DNA from: Pseudomonadota bacterium
Lineage (GTDB): Bacteria; Pseudomonadota; Gammaproteobacteria; Burkholderiales; Burkholderiaceae_C
DNA length: 64,000 nt
NCBI GenBank assembly: GCA_021808445.1
Contig: JAKBBP010000012.1
Coordinates: 1-64,000, forward strand
Direction: 5' to 3'
The translations under genes and the position numbers were made by a program. Shown here in pieces: positions 1 through 6,952 of the stretch. Every line of letters starts with the position of its first letter. Position 1 is the first letter of the stretch. The notes under the pieces are model-generated. The model saw only the letters and a program-made list of their open reading frames with translations. It was not told where the DNA came from and searched no databases.

Positions 1-1
1 C

Positions 2-334
2 CCCGGCTCGACCTTCATGCCGGTGAAGGCCTCCACCGCGGCCCTGGACAACCGCTTCTGGATGCTGGGCGCGGCGGTACCCATGGGGCGAGGCCAGTTC
101 AACCTGTCGTACTCCCACACCGACAACCAGGAAGTGGCTTCCAGCCAGGCCAGCCTGATCGGCGTGGGCTACCAGTACTCGCTGTCGCGCTCCACGATGC
201 TCTACGGCGGGCTCAGCCACGTCTCCAACGGCAGCGCCGCCGCCTATGGGGTGCATGACGCCACCAACACCTTCGCCGGCAGCTACGGCCAGTCCGCCAA
301 CGGGCTGGACCTCGGCCTGCGCACGTCGTTCTAG
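2..334 (+). CDS. Outer-membrane porin, C-terminal fragment
   Basis: The frame is open to the left edge, so only the last 110 residues or so of the protein are present. They show alternating hydrophobic and polar residues typical of beta strands (for example FNLSYSHT and IGVGYQYSLS), the segment YGGLSHVSN and a terminal phenylalanine (LRTSF), the outer-membrane assembly signal. This fits the C-terminus of a Burkholderiales trimeric general porin (Gram-negative porin family), which would allow passive diffusion of small solutes. The stop codon overlaps that of the convergent methyltransferase gene. The start, signal peptide and substrate preference lie outside the window. Confidence 0.85.
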   Translation, partial: PGSTFMPVKASTAALDNRFWMLGAAVPMGRGQFNLSYSHTDNQEVASSQASLIGVGYQYSLSRSTMLYGGLSHVSNGSAAAYGVHDATNTFAGSYGQSANGLDLGLRTSF

Positions 335-1161
335 CCGGCCTCGAACACCCCCATCCACACGCCCACCCGCCCTTCCAGCAGGTTGCGGGCATGGTTGCCC
401 GCCATCACGGGGAAGTCCGGCCCCATCACCACGCCGAGCCCTGGCGTGGAGGGTCTGGAGGACGCGGCCGCCGCGGCCTTGAGCTGCGCGGCCCAGTCCC
501 GGGCGGCGGGTGTGTCGTCGCGCCAGGTCAGCGCGCGCAGGCCGCAGGCCTCGATGGCCTGGCGCGTCGCCCCGGCGTCGAGCAGGAAGCTGTCCTGGGG
601 ATCATGCGCCCACGGCGCGGGGTAGTGCGGCTCGCCCTCGCCGCGAACCACGTCGTAGGTGGCGAAGCGCCCGCCCGGGGCAAGCACGCGACGGACCTCC
701 CGGTACAGGCGCTCCCGGTCCGCGATGTTCATCGCCACGTGCTGCAGCAGCACCACGTCGAAACTTGCGTCGGGGACGCTCAGCGCGAGTGCGCTCGCGC
801 AATGGAATTCCACGCGCTGCTCCTGCCCGGTGCGCAGGCTCAGGTAGCGTGCCGCTTCGATGAAGCCTTCGCTGAGATCCACCCCGGTGACCCGGCAGCC
901 TCGGCTTTCGGCCAGCATGCGCGCCGGGCCGCCGATGCCGCATCCCAGGTCCAGCACCCGATGCCGGGGCTCGATGCCGGCCAGTTCCGCCAGTTCGGCG
1001 GTCGCGGCATGCCCGCGCGTGTGGAACTGATCCATGGCGCCGAGCTGCCGCGGCGTCAGGGCTTGATGCTCGGGTCCGAGGGTGGCGAGCGCCGCACGGA
1101 TGCGATCCAGGAGCCCTTTTGCCGAATAGTGATCACGAATGCTGCTGAAATCCTGGCTCAT
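331..1161 (-). CDS. Class I SAM-dependent methyltransferase
   Basis: A 276-residue protein with the SAM-binding glycine motif VLDLGCGIGGPAR near residues 69-81, followed by the acidic motif GVDLSEGF. The preceding QFHTRGHAAT segment resembles small-molecule methyltransferases related to glycine/sarcosine N-methyltransferases. The substrate cannot be told. The frame is open further upstream to 1296, but the ATG at 1161 follows a strong AGGAGGAG ribosome-binding site and matches family length, so I chose it. The gene diverges from the glutathione S-transferase gene; about 130 bases between them must hold both promoters. Its stop overlaps the porin stop on the other strand. Confidence 0.8.
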   Translation of the reverse strand: MSQDFSSIRDHYSAKGLLDRIRAALATLGPEHQALTPRQLGAMDQFHTRGHAATAELAELAGIEPRHRVLDLGCGIGGPARMLAESRGCRVTGVDLSEGFIEAARYLSLRTGQEQRVEFHCASALALSVPDASFDVVLLQHVAMNIADRERLYREVRRVLAPGGRFATYDVVRGEGEPHYPAPWAHDPQDSFLLDAGATRQAIEACGLRALTWRDDTPAARDWAAQLKAAAAASSRPSTPGLGVVMGPDFPVMAGNHARNLLEGRVGVWMGVFEAG

Positions 1162-1294
1162 GATTGGCTCCTCCTCCTCGTACTCAAAGATCCCTCGGTC
1201 CCCGCCGCATGCGGCAGTCCTGGCTTGAGAGCCCAGAGCGTGCCCCGCGTCCAGGCGCGCCGTACACTGGATTTCCACAAGGGAGCGCAAGACC

Positions 1295-1936
1295 ATGGCC
1301 GATCAGGAACTCGTGTTCTACACCCATCCGCGGTCGCGCGGAAGAATCGTGCGCTGGATGCTCGAGGAAGTCGGGGCAGCCTACCGGACGGTGTTGCTGG
1401 AGTACGGCGGCTCGATGAAGGCACCCGAGTACCTCGCGCTCAATCCGATGGGCAAGGTGCCCGCCTTGCGTCACGGCGACGTGGTGGTCACGGAGGTCGC
1501 CGCCATCTGCGCCTACCTGGCCGATGCCTTTGCCGCAAGGGGGCTGGCCCCTGCCCGCGATTCGAGCCTGCGCGGTGCCTACTACCGCTGGTTGTTTTTC
1601 GCGGCGGGGCCGCTCGAGGCTGCCGTATCGAACCGCGCGCTCGGATTCGTGGTCCCGCCCGAGCGCAAGGGGATGATCGGCTACGGCAGCTACGAGGAGG
1701 CGCTGGATGCCCTGGAGGGCGCCGTCAGCTCGCGCTCTCCCTACCTGCTCGGCGAGGACTTCAGCGCCGCCGATGTGTACGTGGGTTCGCACCTGGGCTT
1801 CGGATTGCGTTTCGGCACCATCGAGAAGCGCCCGGCCTTCGAGGCCTATTGCGCGCTGCTCGAGCAGCGCCCCGCACGACGGCGCGCAGACCAACTCGAC
1901 GACGCGGCTGCCGCCGCGGCCACGCCGCGCGCCTGA
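1295..1936 (+). CDS. Glutathione S-transferase family protein
   Basis: A 213-residue cytosolic GST. The N-terminal thioredoxin-like domain starts with YTHPRSRGRIVRWMLEE and carries the cis-proline region GKVPALRHGD followed by TEVAAICAYLAD, which matches the glutathione-binding E-S/A motif. The C-terminal all-helical domain contains LGEDFSAADVYV, the usual N-capping box. The family conjugates glutathione to electrophiles or acts as a thiol-dependent reductase or isomerase; no specific substrate is evident. A GGGAG ribosome-binding site lies nine bases before the ATG. It stands alone, divergent from the methyltransferase and convergent with the arsenic operon. Confidence 0.85.
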   Translation: MADQELVFYTHPRSRGRIVRWMLEEVGAAYRTVLLEYGGSMKAPEYLALNPMGKVPALRHGDVVVTEVAAICAYLADAFAARGLAPARDSSLRGAYYRWLFFAAGPLEAAVSNRALGFVVPPERKGMIGYGSYEEALDALEGAVSSRSPYLLGEDFSAADVYVGSHLGFGLRFGTIEKRPAFEAYCALLEQRPARRRADQLDDAAAAAATPRA

Positions 1937-1958
1937 GTCCGTCGGAAGGGCGGCGACC

Positions 1959-3050
1959 TTACATGATCGCGTTGAACATGTAGCCGACCGACACGATGCC
2001 CGCGGCCACCACCGCCGCGAACAGCGCGATCAGCCTGGGCTTCATGACCTTCTTCAGGATCAGGAATTCGGGTGCCGACAGCGCTGTCACCGACATCATG
2101 AAGGCCAGGGTCGTACCCAGTGCCGCGCCCTTGCCCAGCAGCGCCTGCACCACCGGGATGATGCCCGCCGCGTTGGAATACATGGGCACGCCGATCAGCA
2201 CGGCCAGTGGTACCGACCACCAGGCACCCTTGCCCATGAGATGGGCCATGAAGTCCTGCGGCACATAGCCGTGGATCCACGCCCCCACGCCCACACCGGC
2301 GACGATGTACGGCGCAACCTTGAGCACGATGTCCCGCACGTGGCGAAAGCCCTGGGCGAATCGCGCCTGCCAGTCCATGCGCTGCTCGATGCCTTCGGAA
2401 GCGGGGATCTCGAACACCCACGGCTCGACCAGGTGCACCGGGTTCATGCGCCCGATCACCAGTCCCGCGGCGATGGCCACCAGCAGGCCCATCCCCAGGT
2501 ACAGCAGCGCGATGCGCCAGCCGAACATGCCGTACAGCAGCGCCAGCGCGACTTCGTTGACCATGGGCGCCGACACCAGGAAGGAGAAGGTCACTCCCAG
2601 CGGGACCCCGGCCGTGAGAAATCCGATGAACAGCGGCACGGCGGAGCAGGAGCAGAAGGGCGTGACGATGCCCAGCCCCGCGGCCAGCACGTTGCCGGCG
2701 CCCTGGCGCCTGCCGGCCAGCAATGCGCGGGTCTTCTCGGGGGTGAAGAAGCTCTGCAGCACCCCGACCGCGAACACGATCAGCGCGAGCAGCATCAGCA
2801 CCTTGGGCACTTCGAAGACCAGGAAGGCCAGGGCTGCGTACAGATGGCTGCCCGGCGCGATGTGCGCGGCACCGGCGATCCAGCGGGTGAAGCCGGCGCT
2901 TGCCGGCTCCAGCATCCAGTACAGGGCAAACCAGGCACCCACGTACAGCACGGCTGGCAGCCAGGCGCGCAGCGCCGCGCCGCGCGAGCCCCATCCGGCG
3001 ATGGGGCCGGCAGCGCCGGTGGGTGGGGAGGAAGCAGGGTGGTTCATCAT
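1959..3050 (-). CDS. ArsP-like permease (DUF318/UPF0718 family)
   Basis: A 363-residue polytopic membrane protein and last gene of the arsenic operon. Around residues 130-138 it carries TPFCSCSAVPLF, the CSCS signature of the family; in characterised ArsP proteins conserved cysteines bind trivalent organoarsenicals for export. About eight hydrophobic helices are visible, in two blocks with a cytoplasmic loop near residues 205-240. The start at 3050 (ATGATG) follows a CCCGAGG site; the open frame continues upstream to 3122 but that stretch looks non-coding. Its place downstream of arsI makes methylarsenite export a sensible role. A general divalent-metal or unknown permease is the alternative, since the family is broad. 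Confidence 0.75.
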   Translation of the reverse strand: MMNHPASSPPTGAAGPIAGWGSRGAALRAWLPAVLYVGAWFALYWMLEPASAGFTRWIAGAAHIAPGSHLYAALAFLVFEVPKVLMLLALIVFAVGVLQSFFTPEKTRALLAGRRQGAGNVLAAGLGIVTPFCSCSAVPLFIGFLTAGVPLGVTFSFLVSAPMVNEVALALLYGMFGWRIALLYLGMGLLVAIAAGLVIGRMNPVHLVEPWVFEIPASEGIEQRMDWQARFAQGFRHVRDIVLKVAPYIVAGVGVGAWIHGYVPQDFMAHLMGKGAWWSVPLAVLIGVPMYSNAAGIIPVVQALLGKGAALGTTLAFMMSVTALSAPEFLILKKVMKPRLIALFAAVVAAGIVSVGYMFNAIM

Positions 3051-3167
3051 GGCCTCGGGACGGAAACTCTCTGTCCTGGAAGACGAACCATTCCCGAAAA
3101 GGATGCACGCCGCCCGACCCACAACCTGTTCGCGATTCCCGGTCCGGCCCCGGCCCGAAGCGCTCCT

Positions 3168-3809
3168 TCAGGCGCCGTCCGGCCCGGTGTGGCAGCACAC
3201 GCTGCCGTCAGGATCGAAACGCACGCCGCAGCGCTCGACCAGGGCCTCGCGCAGGCGCTTTCGTGCGCGCAGCAATCGAGCCTTGGCCGCCGGCAGGCTG
3301 AGTCCGGCCGCTTCGGCGTAGCCGCGCACCGTCAGCCCGTCGAGGTCGCAGCGCTGCACGATGTCGCGGTCCTCGTCGCCGAGAAAGGGCAGGTTGCGCG
3401 CGATGCAGGCGTCGAGTGCCTCCACCGGCGCGCGTTCTTCGGCAGGCTGCGCGGGCAGATCCTCGGGAAGCTCCACGCTCGGGTGGCGCAGGCGCCCCGC
3501 GTCGACCAGCGCATGGCGCGCGACCTGGAACAGCCAGGCGCGGGGCTTGTCCAGGCTGCAAAAGCCCCGGCCCTGGCGCAGGGCCTTGACGAACACCTCC
3601 TGCAGCAGGTCCTGCGCGGCGTCGGCGTCGGAGGCGTGGTGGGCCAGGAATCCCAGCAGTTCGGCCTCGTGCGCCTGCCATGCGCGCAGCACGCAGTCGA
3701 AGCCGGCATCCGCGCCGGCATTCGCGACGGACTCCGCGACGGACTCCGCGACGGACTCCGCGACGGACTCCGCGACGGACTCGACCGGGGCGTTCCCGGG
3801 CTTCGGCAT
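3168..3809 (-). CDS. ECF-type RNA polymerase sigma factor in the arsenic operon
   Basis: A 213-residue sigma-70 family protein. Region 2 spans about residues 42-110 (DAAQDLLQEVFVKAL, then PRAWLFQVARHALVD) and region 4 spans about 133-188 (LDGLTVRGYAEAAGLSLPAAKARL, a helix-turn-helix). It would direct RNA polymerase to alternative promoters. Two features are odd. The N-terminus carries five ESVA repeats (residues 10-29) encoded by a 12-base tandem repeat. The C-terminus carries RCGV and SVCCH (C194, C205, C206, H207), possible thiol ligands. No anti-sigma factor is encoded next to it. The ATG lies five bases after the arsI stop, so the two are almost certainly cotranscribed. Sensing of arsenite by the C-terminal cysteines is my inference. 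Confidence 0.8.
   Translation of the reverse strand: MPKPGNAPVESVAESVAESVAESVAESVANAGADAGFDCVLRAWQAHEAELLGFLAHHASDADAAQDLLQEVFVKALRQGRGFCSLDKPRAWLFQVARHALVDAGRLRHPSVELPEDLPAQPAEERAPVEALDACIARNLPFLGDEDRDIVQRCDLDGLTVRGYAEAAGLSLPAAKARLLRARKRLREALVERCGVRFDPDGSVCCHTGPDGA
3724..3783. repeat. 12-base tandem repeat, about five copies, inside the sigma factor gene
   Basis: The unit GCGACGGACTCC (plus strand) is repeated five times head to tail, the last copy with one change. On the coding strand it gives ESVA repeats near the N-terminus of the sigma factor. Because the unit is a multiple of three, copy-number slippage would change linker length without breaking the frame. Confidence 0.9.
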
Positions 3810-3814
3810 GGTCT

Positions 3815-4291
3815 TCAGCAGCAGCGCCCCGGCTGCGCCTGCGTCTGCGGCGTGCAGCAGGCGCGGGTTTCGCTGGCGGGGCTGCAGCAGGCCGCGGCGG
3901 GCGCGTCCTGAGCGGTTTCGCGGAACACCGGGATGCTGCCCAGCGTGCGGTAATGCTCCCACGCGATGCCCTGCGGGTCGGTGACCCAGTGCTTTTCGCT
4001 GCGCGCGTAGCAGCAGGTGGTGGCCCCTTCGTCGAGCAGCGCGGCGTCCGCGGCGCCGGCCCGCTCCTTGAGCTCGGCGAGCTCCTCCTCGGTGTCGGCC
4101 TGGATGCCCAGGTGGTCGATGCCGGCGCTGGCGCCTCGGGTCGAGATGGCGAAATTCAGGCGGGGATCCTCGATCATCCACTTCGCGTAGTCGGCCTCGA
4201 CCCGGGTCGGCTCGACGCCGAACAGCCGGGTGTAGAAGGCGATGCTGGCCGCCAGGTCATCGACGTGCGCATGCACGTGAAAGCGTTTCAT
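3815..4291 (-). CDS. arsI: ArsI-type C-As lyase (vicinal-oxygen-chelate dioxygenase)
   Basis: A 158-residue glyoxalase/bleomycin-resistance fold protein. It has the pattern known for ArsI, which cleaves the carbon-arsenic bond of trivalent methylated or aromatic arsenicals: metal ligands fit an N-terminal histidine (H5, H7 or H9), H60 in IDHLGI and E112 in AWEHY, and the substrate cysteine pair is C93-C94 in ATTCCYARSEKHW. CadI-like proteins share the fold, but the cysteine pair and the operon favour ArsI. The C-terminal tail adds three more cysteine pairs (C135-C136, C145-C146, C157-C158). An AGGAGG site precedes the ATG, which overlaps the acr3 stop by four bases. Confidence 0.85.
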   Translation of the reverse strand: MKRFHVHAHVDDLAASIAFYTRLFGVEPTRVEADYAKWMIEDPRLNFAISTRGASAGIDHLGIQADTEEELAELKERAGAADAALLDEGATTCCYARSEKHWVTDPQGIAWEHYRTLGSIPVFRETAQDAPAAACCSPASETRACCTPQTQAQPGRCC

Positions 4292-5367
4292 GCCCTTGCT
4301 CCTCCTTGCTCGTACCAGCCACGCGTGGCCCCGACCAGGCGGACCACCAGCAGCATCACGGGGACCTCGATCAGCACGCCCACCACGGTGGCCAGCGCCG
4401 CTCCCGACTGAAAGCCGAACAGGCTGATGGCCGCGGCCACCGCCAGTTCGAAGAAATTGCTGGCGCCGATCAGCGCCGAGGGGCAGGCGATGGCATGCTG
4501 CTCGCCGACGGCGCGGTTCAGCACGTAGGCCAGCCCGGAGTTGAACAAGACCTGGATCAGGATGGGCACCGCCAGCAAGGCGATGACCAGCGGCTGCGCC
4601 TCGATGGCCGGCCCCTGGAAGGCGAACAGCAGCACCAGCGTGGCCAGCAGCGCGGCCATGGACCAGGGCCCGATGCGCCCAAGCGCAGCGTCGAAGGCCG
4701 CCTGGCCGCGGCGCAGCAGCAGCGCGCGCCAGGCCTGCGCCAGCGTCAGCGGAACCAGGATGTACATCAGCACCGAGAACAGCAGGGTGGCCCAGGGCAC
4801 GTGGATGGCCGAGATGCCGAGCAGCAGCGCGACGATGGGCGCGAAGGCGAAGACCATGATGGAATCGTTCAAGGCCACCTGCGACAGGGTGAACAGCGGG
4901 TCGCCGCCGGACAGCCGGCTCCAGACGAACACCATGGCCGTGCAGGGGGCCGCCGCCAGCAGGATCAGCCCGGCGATGTAGGAGTCGATCTGCGCGGCCG
5001 GCAGCCAGGGCGCGAACAGGTGACGGATGAACAGCCAGCCCAGCAGGGCCATCGAGAAGGGCTTGACCAGCCAGTTGATCCCCAGGGTGATGCCGATGCC
5101 GCGCACATGCCGCCGCACCTCGTGCAGCGCGCGGAAGTCCACCTTCATCAGCATGGGAATGATCATCACCCAGATCAGCAGCCCGACCGGAAGGTTGACC
5201 TGGGCCAGCTCCAGCCGGCCCAGCCACTGGAACGGGCCGGGCATCCGCTGCCCCAGCACGATGCCGGCAACGATGCACAGGAACACCCACAGCGTGAGCC
5301 AGCGCTCGAACACGCTCATCGGCGCGCTGCCGGCTCCACGCGCCACGGCCTCGCACTGCGCGCTCAT
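4288..5367 (-). CDS. acr3: Acr3-family arsenite efflux carrier
   Basis: A 359-residue, ten-helix BART-superfamily membrane protein that extrudes arsenite using the proton gradient. Diagnostic segments are AAAPCTAMVFVWSRL, with the essential cysteine of the family (C142) in helix 4, ALNDSIMVF, and ASNFFELAVAAA with the conserved glutamate in helix 9. Length is normal for Acr3. It starts in an ATGA overlap with the arsC stop and ends in an ATGA overlap with the arsI start, so the three are translationally linked. An internal ATG at residue 17 (MSVFERW) is an alternative start; the first 16 residues contain an extra cysteine. Confidence 0.95.
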   Translation of the reverse strand: MSAQCEAVARGAGSAPMSVFERWLTLWVFLCIVAGIVLGQRMPGPFQWLGRLELAQVNLPVGLLIWVMIIPMLMKVDFRALHEVRRHVRGIGITLGINWLVKPFSMALLGWLFIRHLFAPWLPAAQIDSYIAGLILLAAAPCTAMVFVWSRLSGGDPLFTLSQVALNDSIMVFAFAPIVALLLGISAIHVPWATLLFSVLMYILVPLTLAQAWRALLLRRGQAAFDAALGRIGPWSMAALLATLVLLFAFQGPAIEAQPLVIALLAVPILIQVLFNSGLAYVLNRAVGEQHAIACPSALIGASNFFELAVAAAISLFGFQSGAALATVVGVLIEVPVMLLVVRLVGATRGWYEQGGARA

Positions 5368-5795
5368 GATGCCGGTGACTCCAGGCCCATCGCCTCGCGC
5401 ACCGCGGGCACCAGGCGGGCGCGGATGTCGTCGCGCACGCGCAGGAAACTCTCCAGCGGCTCGCCGTGCGGGTCATGGAAGGGCAGGTGGATGCTGGGCA
5501 CGGGGCGAGGAAACACCGGGCAGGCCTCGCGGGCGTTGTCGCACACGGTGACCACCAGGTCGAAGGGCTGGTCGATCAGGGTGTCCAGATCCTTCGGGTA
5601 CAGATCCTCGGTGGGGAGTCCGGCCAGGCGCAGCGCCTCGACGGCCCCGTCGGCCACCTGGGGCTGCGGGCGGATGCCGGCCGAGCTCGCGCGCACCATC
5701 CCGGCAAGCTCATGGTTCAGTATCGCCTCGGCCATCTGCGAGCGGCAGGAATTGCCGGTGCACAGCACGAGCACGTTGCGTATGGAGGGGGTCAT
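5364..5795 (-). CDS. arsC: Arsenate reductase, thioredoxin-coupled (LMW phosphatase fold)
   Basis: A 143-residue protein that reduces arsenate to arsenite for Acr3. The phosphatase-like loop LCTGNSCRSQ holds the nucleophile C12, plus C17 and R18. The resolving cysteines are C85 and C92 in VTVCDNAREACP, matching the C10/C82/C89 triad of the thioredoxin-linked staphylococcal and Bacillus ArsC type rather than the glutaredoxin-linked type. The frame is open upstream, but the ATG at 5795 overlaps the arsR stop (ATGA) and begins the conserved domain. Confidence 0.93.
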   Translation of the reverse strand: MTPSIRNVLVLCTGNSCRSQMAEAILNHELAGMVRASSAGIRPQPQVADGAVEALRLAGLPTEDLYPKDLDTLIDQPFDLVVTVCDNAREACPVFPRPVPSIHLPFHDPHGEPLESFLRVRDDIRARLVPAVREAMGLESPAS

Positions 5796-6163
5796 TCGAT
5801 GGCTCCGGCGGGGGGCTCGCAGGCCTGGCAGGCCTGCGAGACGTCGGAGACCGGGGAGCCGAGCGCGGACAGGCAGGGGTTGCCGCCGCAGCAATTGGCG
5901 CTCAGGAATCCGATCAGCTCGTTCATCACGGGGAAGTCGGCCGCATAGATGGCGAATCGCCCCTCCTGCCGTCGGCGTGCGAGGCCGACCCGGCTCAGGT
6001 GCGCGAGGTGGAAGGATAGGGTGGGGGCCGGCAGGCCCAGGCTCTCGCCGATGGCGCCGGCGTGCAGCCCCTGCGGCCCCGCCTGCACCAGCAGTCGGTA
6101 GATGGACAGGCGCGATTCATGGCCCAGGGCGGCCAGGAGCTCTGCTGCGGTCAATGTTTCCAT
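5792..6163 (-). CDS. arsR: ArsR/SmtB-family arsenite-responsive repressor
   Basis: A 123-residue winged-helix regulator and first gene of the arsenic operon. The DNA-recognition helix region is GESLGLPAPTLSFHLAHLSRVGL (about residues 39-61). The classic metal-binding box in the recognition helix lacks cysteine. Instead C91, C92 and C97 sit in NCCGGNPC after the wing, like the C-terminal triad of Acidithiobacillus ferrooxidans ArsR; C112 and C115 follow in the tail. Binding of As(III) there should release the operator. An imperfect palindrome covering its own start codon and the -10 box is the likely operator. Confidence 0.92.
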   Translation of the reverse strand: METLTAAELLAALGHESRLSIYRLLVQAGPQGLHAGAIGESLGLPAPTLSFHLAHLSRVGLARRRQEGRFAIYAADFPVMNELIGFLSANCCGGNPCLSALGSPVSDVSQACQACEPPAGAIE

Positions 6164-6198
6164 GATTCAATAATCGTGGAAATGTAGGCCGCCGTCAA
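6157..6198 (-). promoter_or_regulatory. arsR promoter and probable ArsR operator
   Basis: Read on the minus strand, TTGACG (6198-6193) and GATTAT (6175-6170) are separated by 17 bases, a good sigma-70 promoter. Overlapping the -10 box and the arsR start codon is an imperfect palindrome at 6157-6182 with arms TTCCACGATT and AATCATGGAA around four bases (nine of ten positions pair in the core). A repressor bound there would block both transcription and the start site. Autoregulation is inferred from family behaviour. Confidence 0.7.
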
Positions 6199-6210
6199 GG
6201 GGGACATTCC

Positions 6211-6225
6211 TGTCCTGGCAGGACA
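6211..6225. repeat. Short perfect inverted repeat between ridA-like gene and arsR
   Basis: TGTCCTG and CAGGACA flank a single G. It lies just after the stop of the RidA-family gene and about 15 bases upstream of the arsR -35 box. It could be a weak hairpin or a second protein-binding site. No T-tract follows it on the minus strand. Confidence 0.4.
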
Positions 6226-6228
6226 CGA

Positions 6229-6633
6229 CTAGCCCTGCGCGCAGGCGCGTCGCGCCACCATGTCGATCTCGATGAGGGCGCCCTTGGCCAGGCCCGTCAC
6301 GCCGATGCAGGTGCGTGCCGGCCGGCGCTGGGCCGGGAAGTAGCTGGCGTACACCCGATTCATGGCCTCGTAGTCGCTGTCGAAGGCGCGGAGGTACACG
6401 CGCACGCACACCACGTCGGCCAGGCTCAGGCCACAGCCTGCCAGGACCACGCCCAGGTTGTGCATGACCTGGTGGGTCTGGGCCTCGATGCCCGGCGGGT
6501 AGGCCGACTCCACCGAGCTCCCGGTGAAGGGCATCTGGCCCGTGATGAACACCCATCCATCGGATTCGACGGCATGGCTGAAGGGCGCGACCGGGTCGGG
6601 CGCGCCGCCGATCATGTGAAAGGTCATGGGCAT
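6229..6633 (-). CDS. RidA/YjgF/YER057c family enamine/imine deaminase
   Basis: A 134-residue single-domain protein. Family features include GWVFITGQMPFTG near the N-terminus, QVMHNLGVVLAGCGLSLADVVCVRVYL in the middle, and RRPARTCIGVTGLAKGALIEIDMVA, where the family arginine binds the substrate carboxylate. RidA proteins hydrolyse reactive enamine or imine intermediates released by PLP enzymes or amine oxidases. I start at ATG 6633 because AAGGA precedes it; an ATG six bases on is also possible. It runs divergent from the ABC transporter genes and could serve that pathway, or be independent of it. Confidence 0.85.
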   Translation of the reverse strand: MPMTFHMIGGAPDPVAPFSHAVESDGWVFITGQMPFTGSSVESAYPPGIEAQTHQVMHNLGVVLAGCGLSLADVVCVRVYLRAFDSDYEAMNRVYASYFPAQRRPARTCIGVTGLAKGALIEIDMVARRACAQG

Positions 6634-6952
6634 GGCAATCGGGTCCTTGGGTGGCTCTGCGGCGCGGGGGCATGGCGCCGCGGAGCCCATGCTAAGAACC
6701 CGTGCTGCGCCTGCACAAGACACCTCCGGACGTCGCGCAAGCCAGCGATTCACCCCTCGCCAGAGGAAGGCGGGCTGCGGCCCCGCGCAAAGCATGCGGT
6801 TTTGCACAACAGATTGTGCGTTGCGACACAAGCGATTCCCGAGGAGCGTTCCTAGCATGGGTCTCAAGGCGGCGCACGCTCCAAGGCCCGGGGATCCGGA
6901 TCGAAGGAGATCCGTCCTCCACCCCCTTGTTTCCCTGACCGGAGAAGTCCTC
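6634..6952. other. Divergent intergenic region with an inverted repeat
   Basis: This 319-base stretch separates the RidA gene from the binding-protein gene and must carry promoters for both. It contains a perfect inverted repeat GCACAA-CAGA-TTGTGC at 6804-6819 in a locally AT-richer patch, a reasonable operator candidate. I could not find a convincing -35/-10 pair. A GGAGAAG ribosome-binding site at 6941-6947 serves the downstream ATG. No coding potential was recognised. Confidence 0.5.

Noticed and set aside
1846..3198. A 450-codon frame overlapping the ArsP-like permease in another frame
   Set aside because: The permease frame has clear membrane helices and the CSCS motif; this one is arginine-rich and featureless.
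3721..3783. Possible CRISPR-like repeat
   Set aside because: Units are 12 bases with no spacers and are in frame inside the sigma factor gene.
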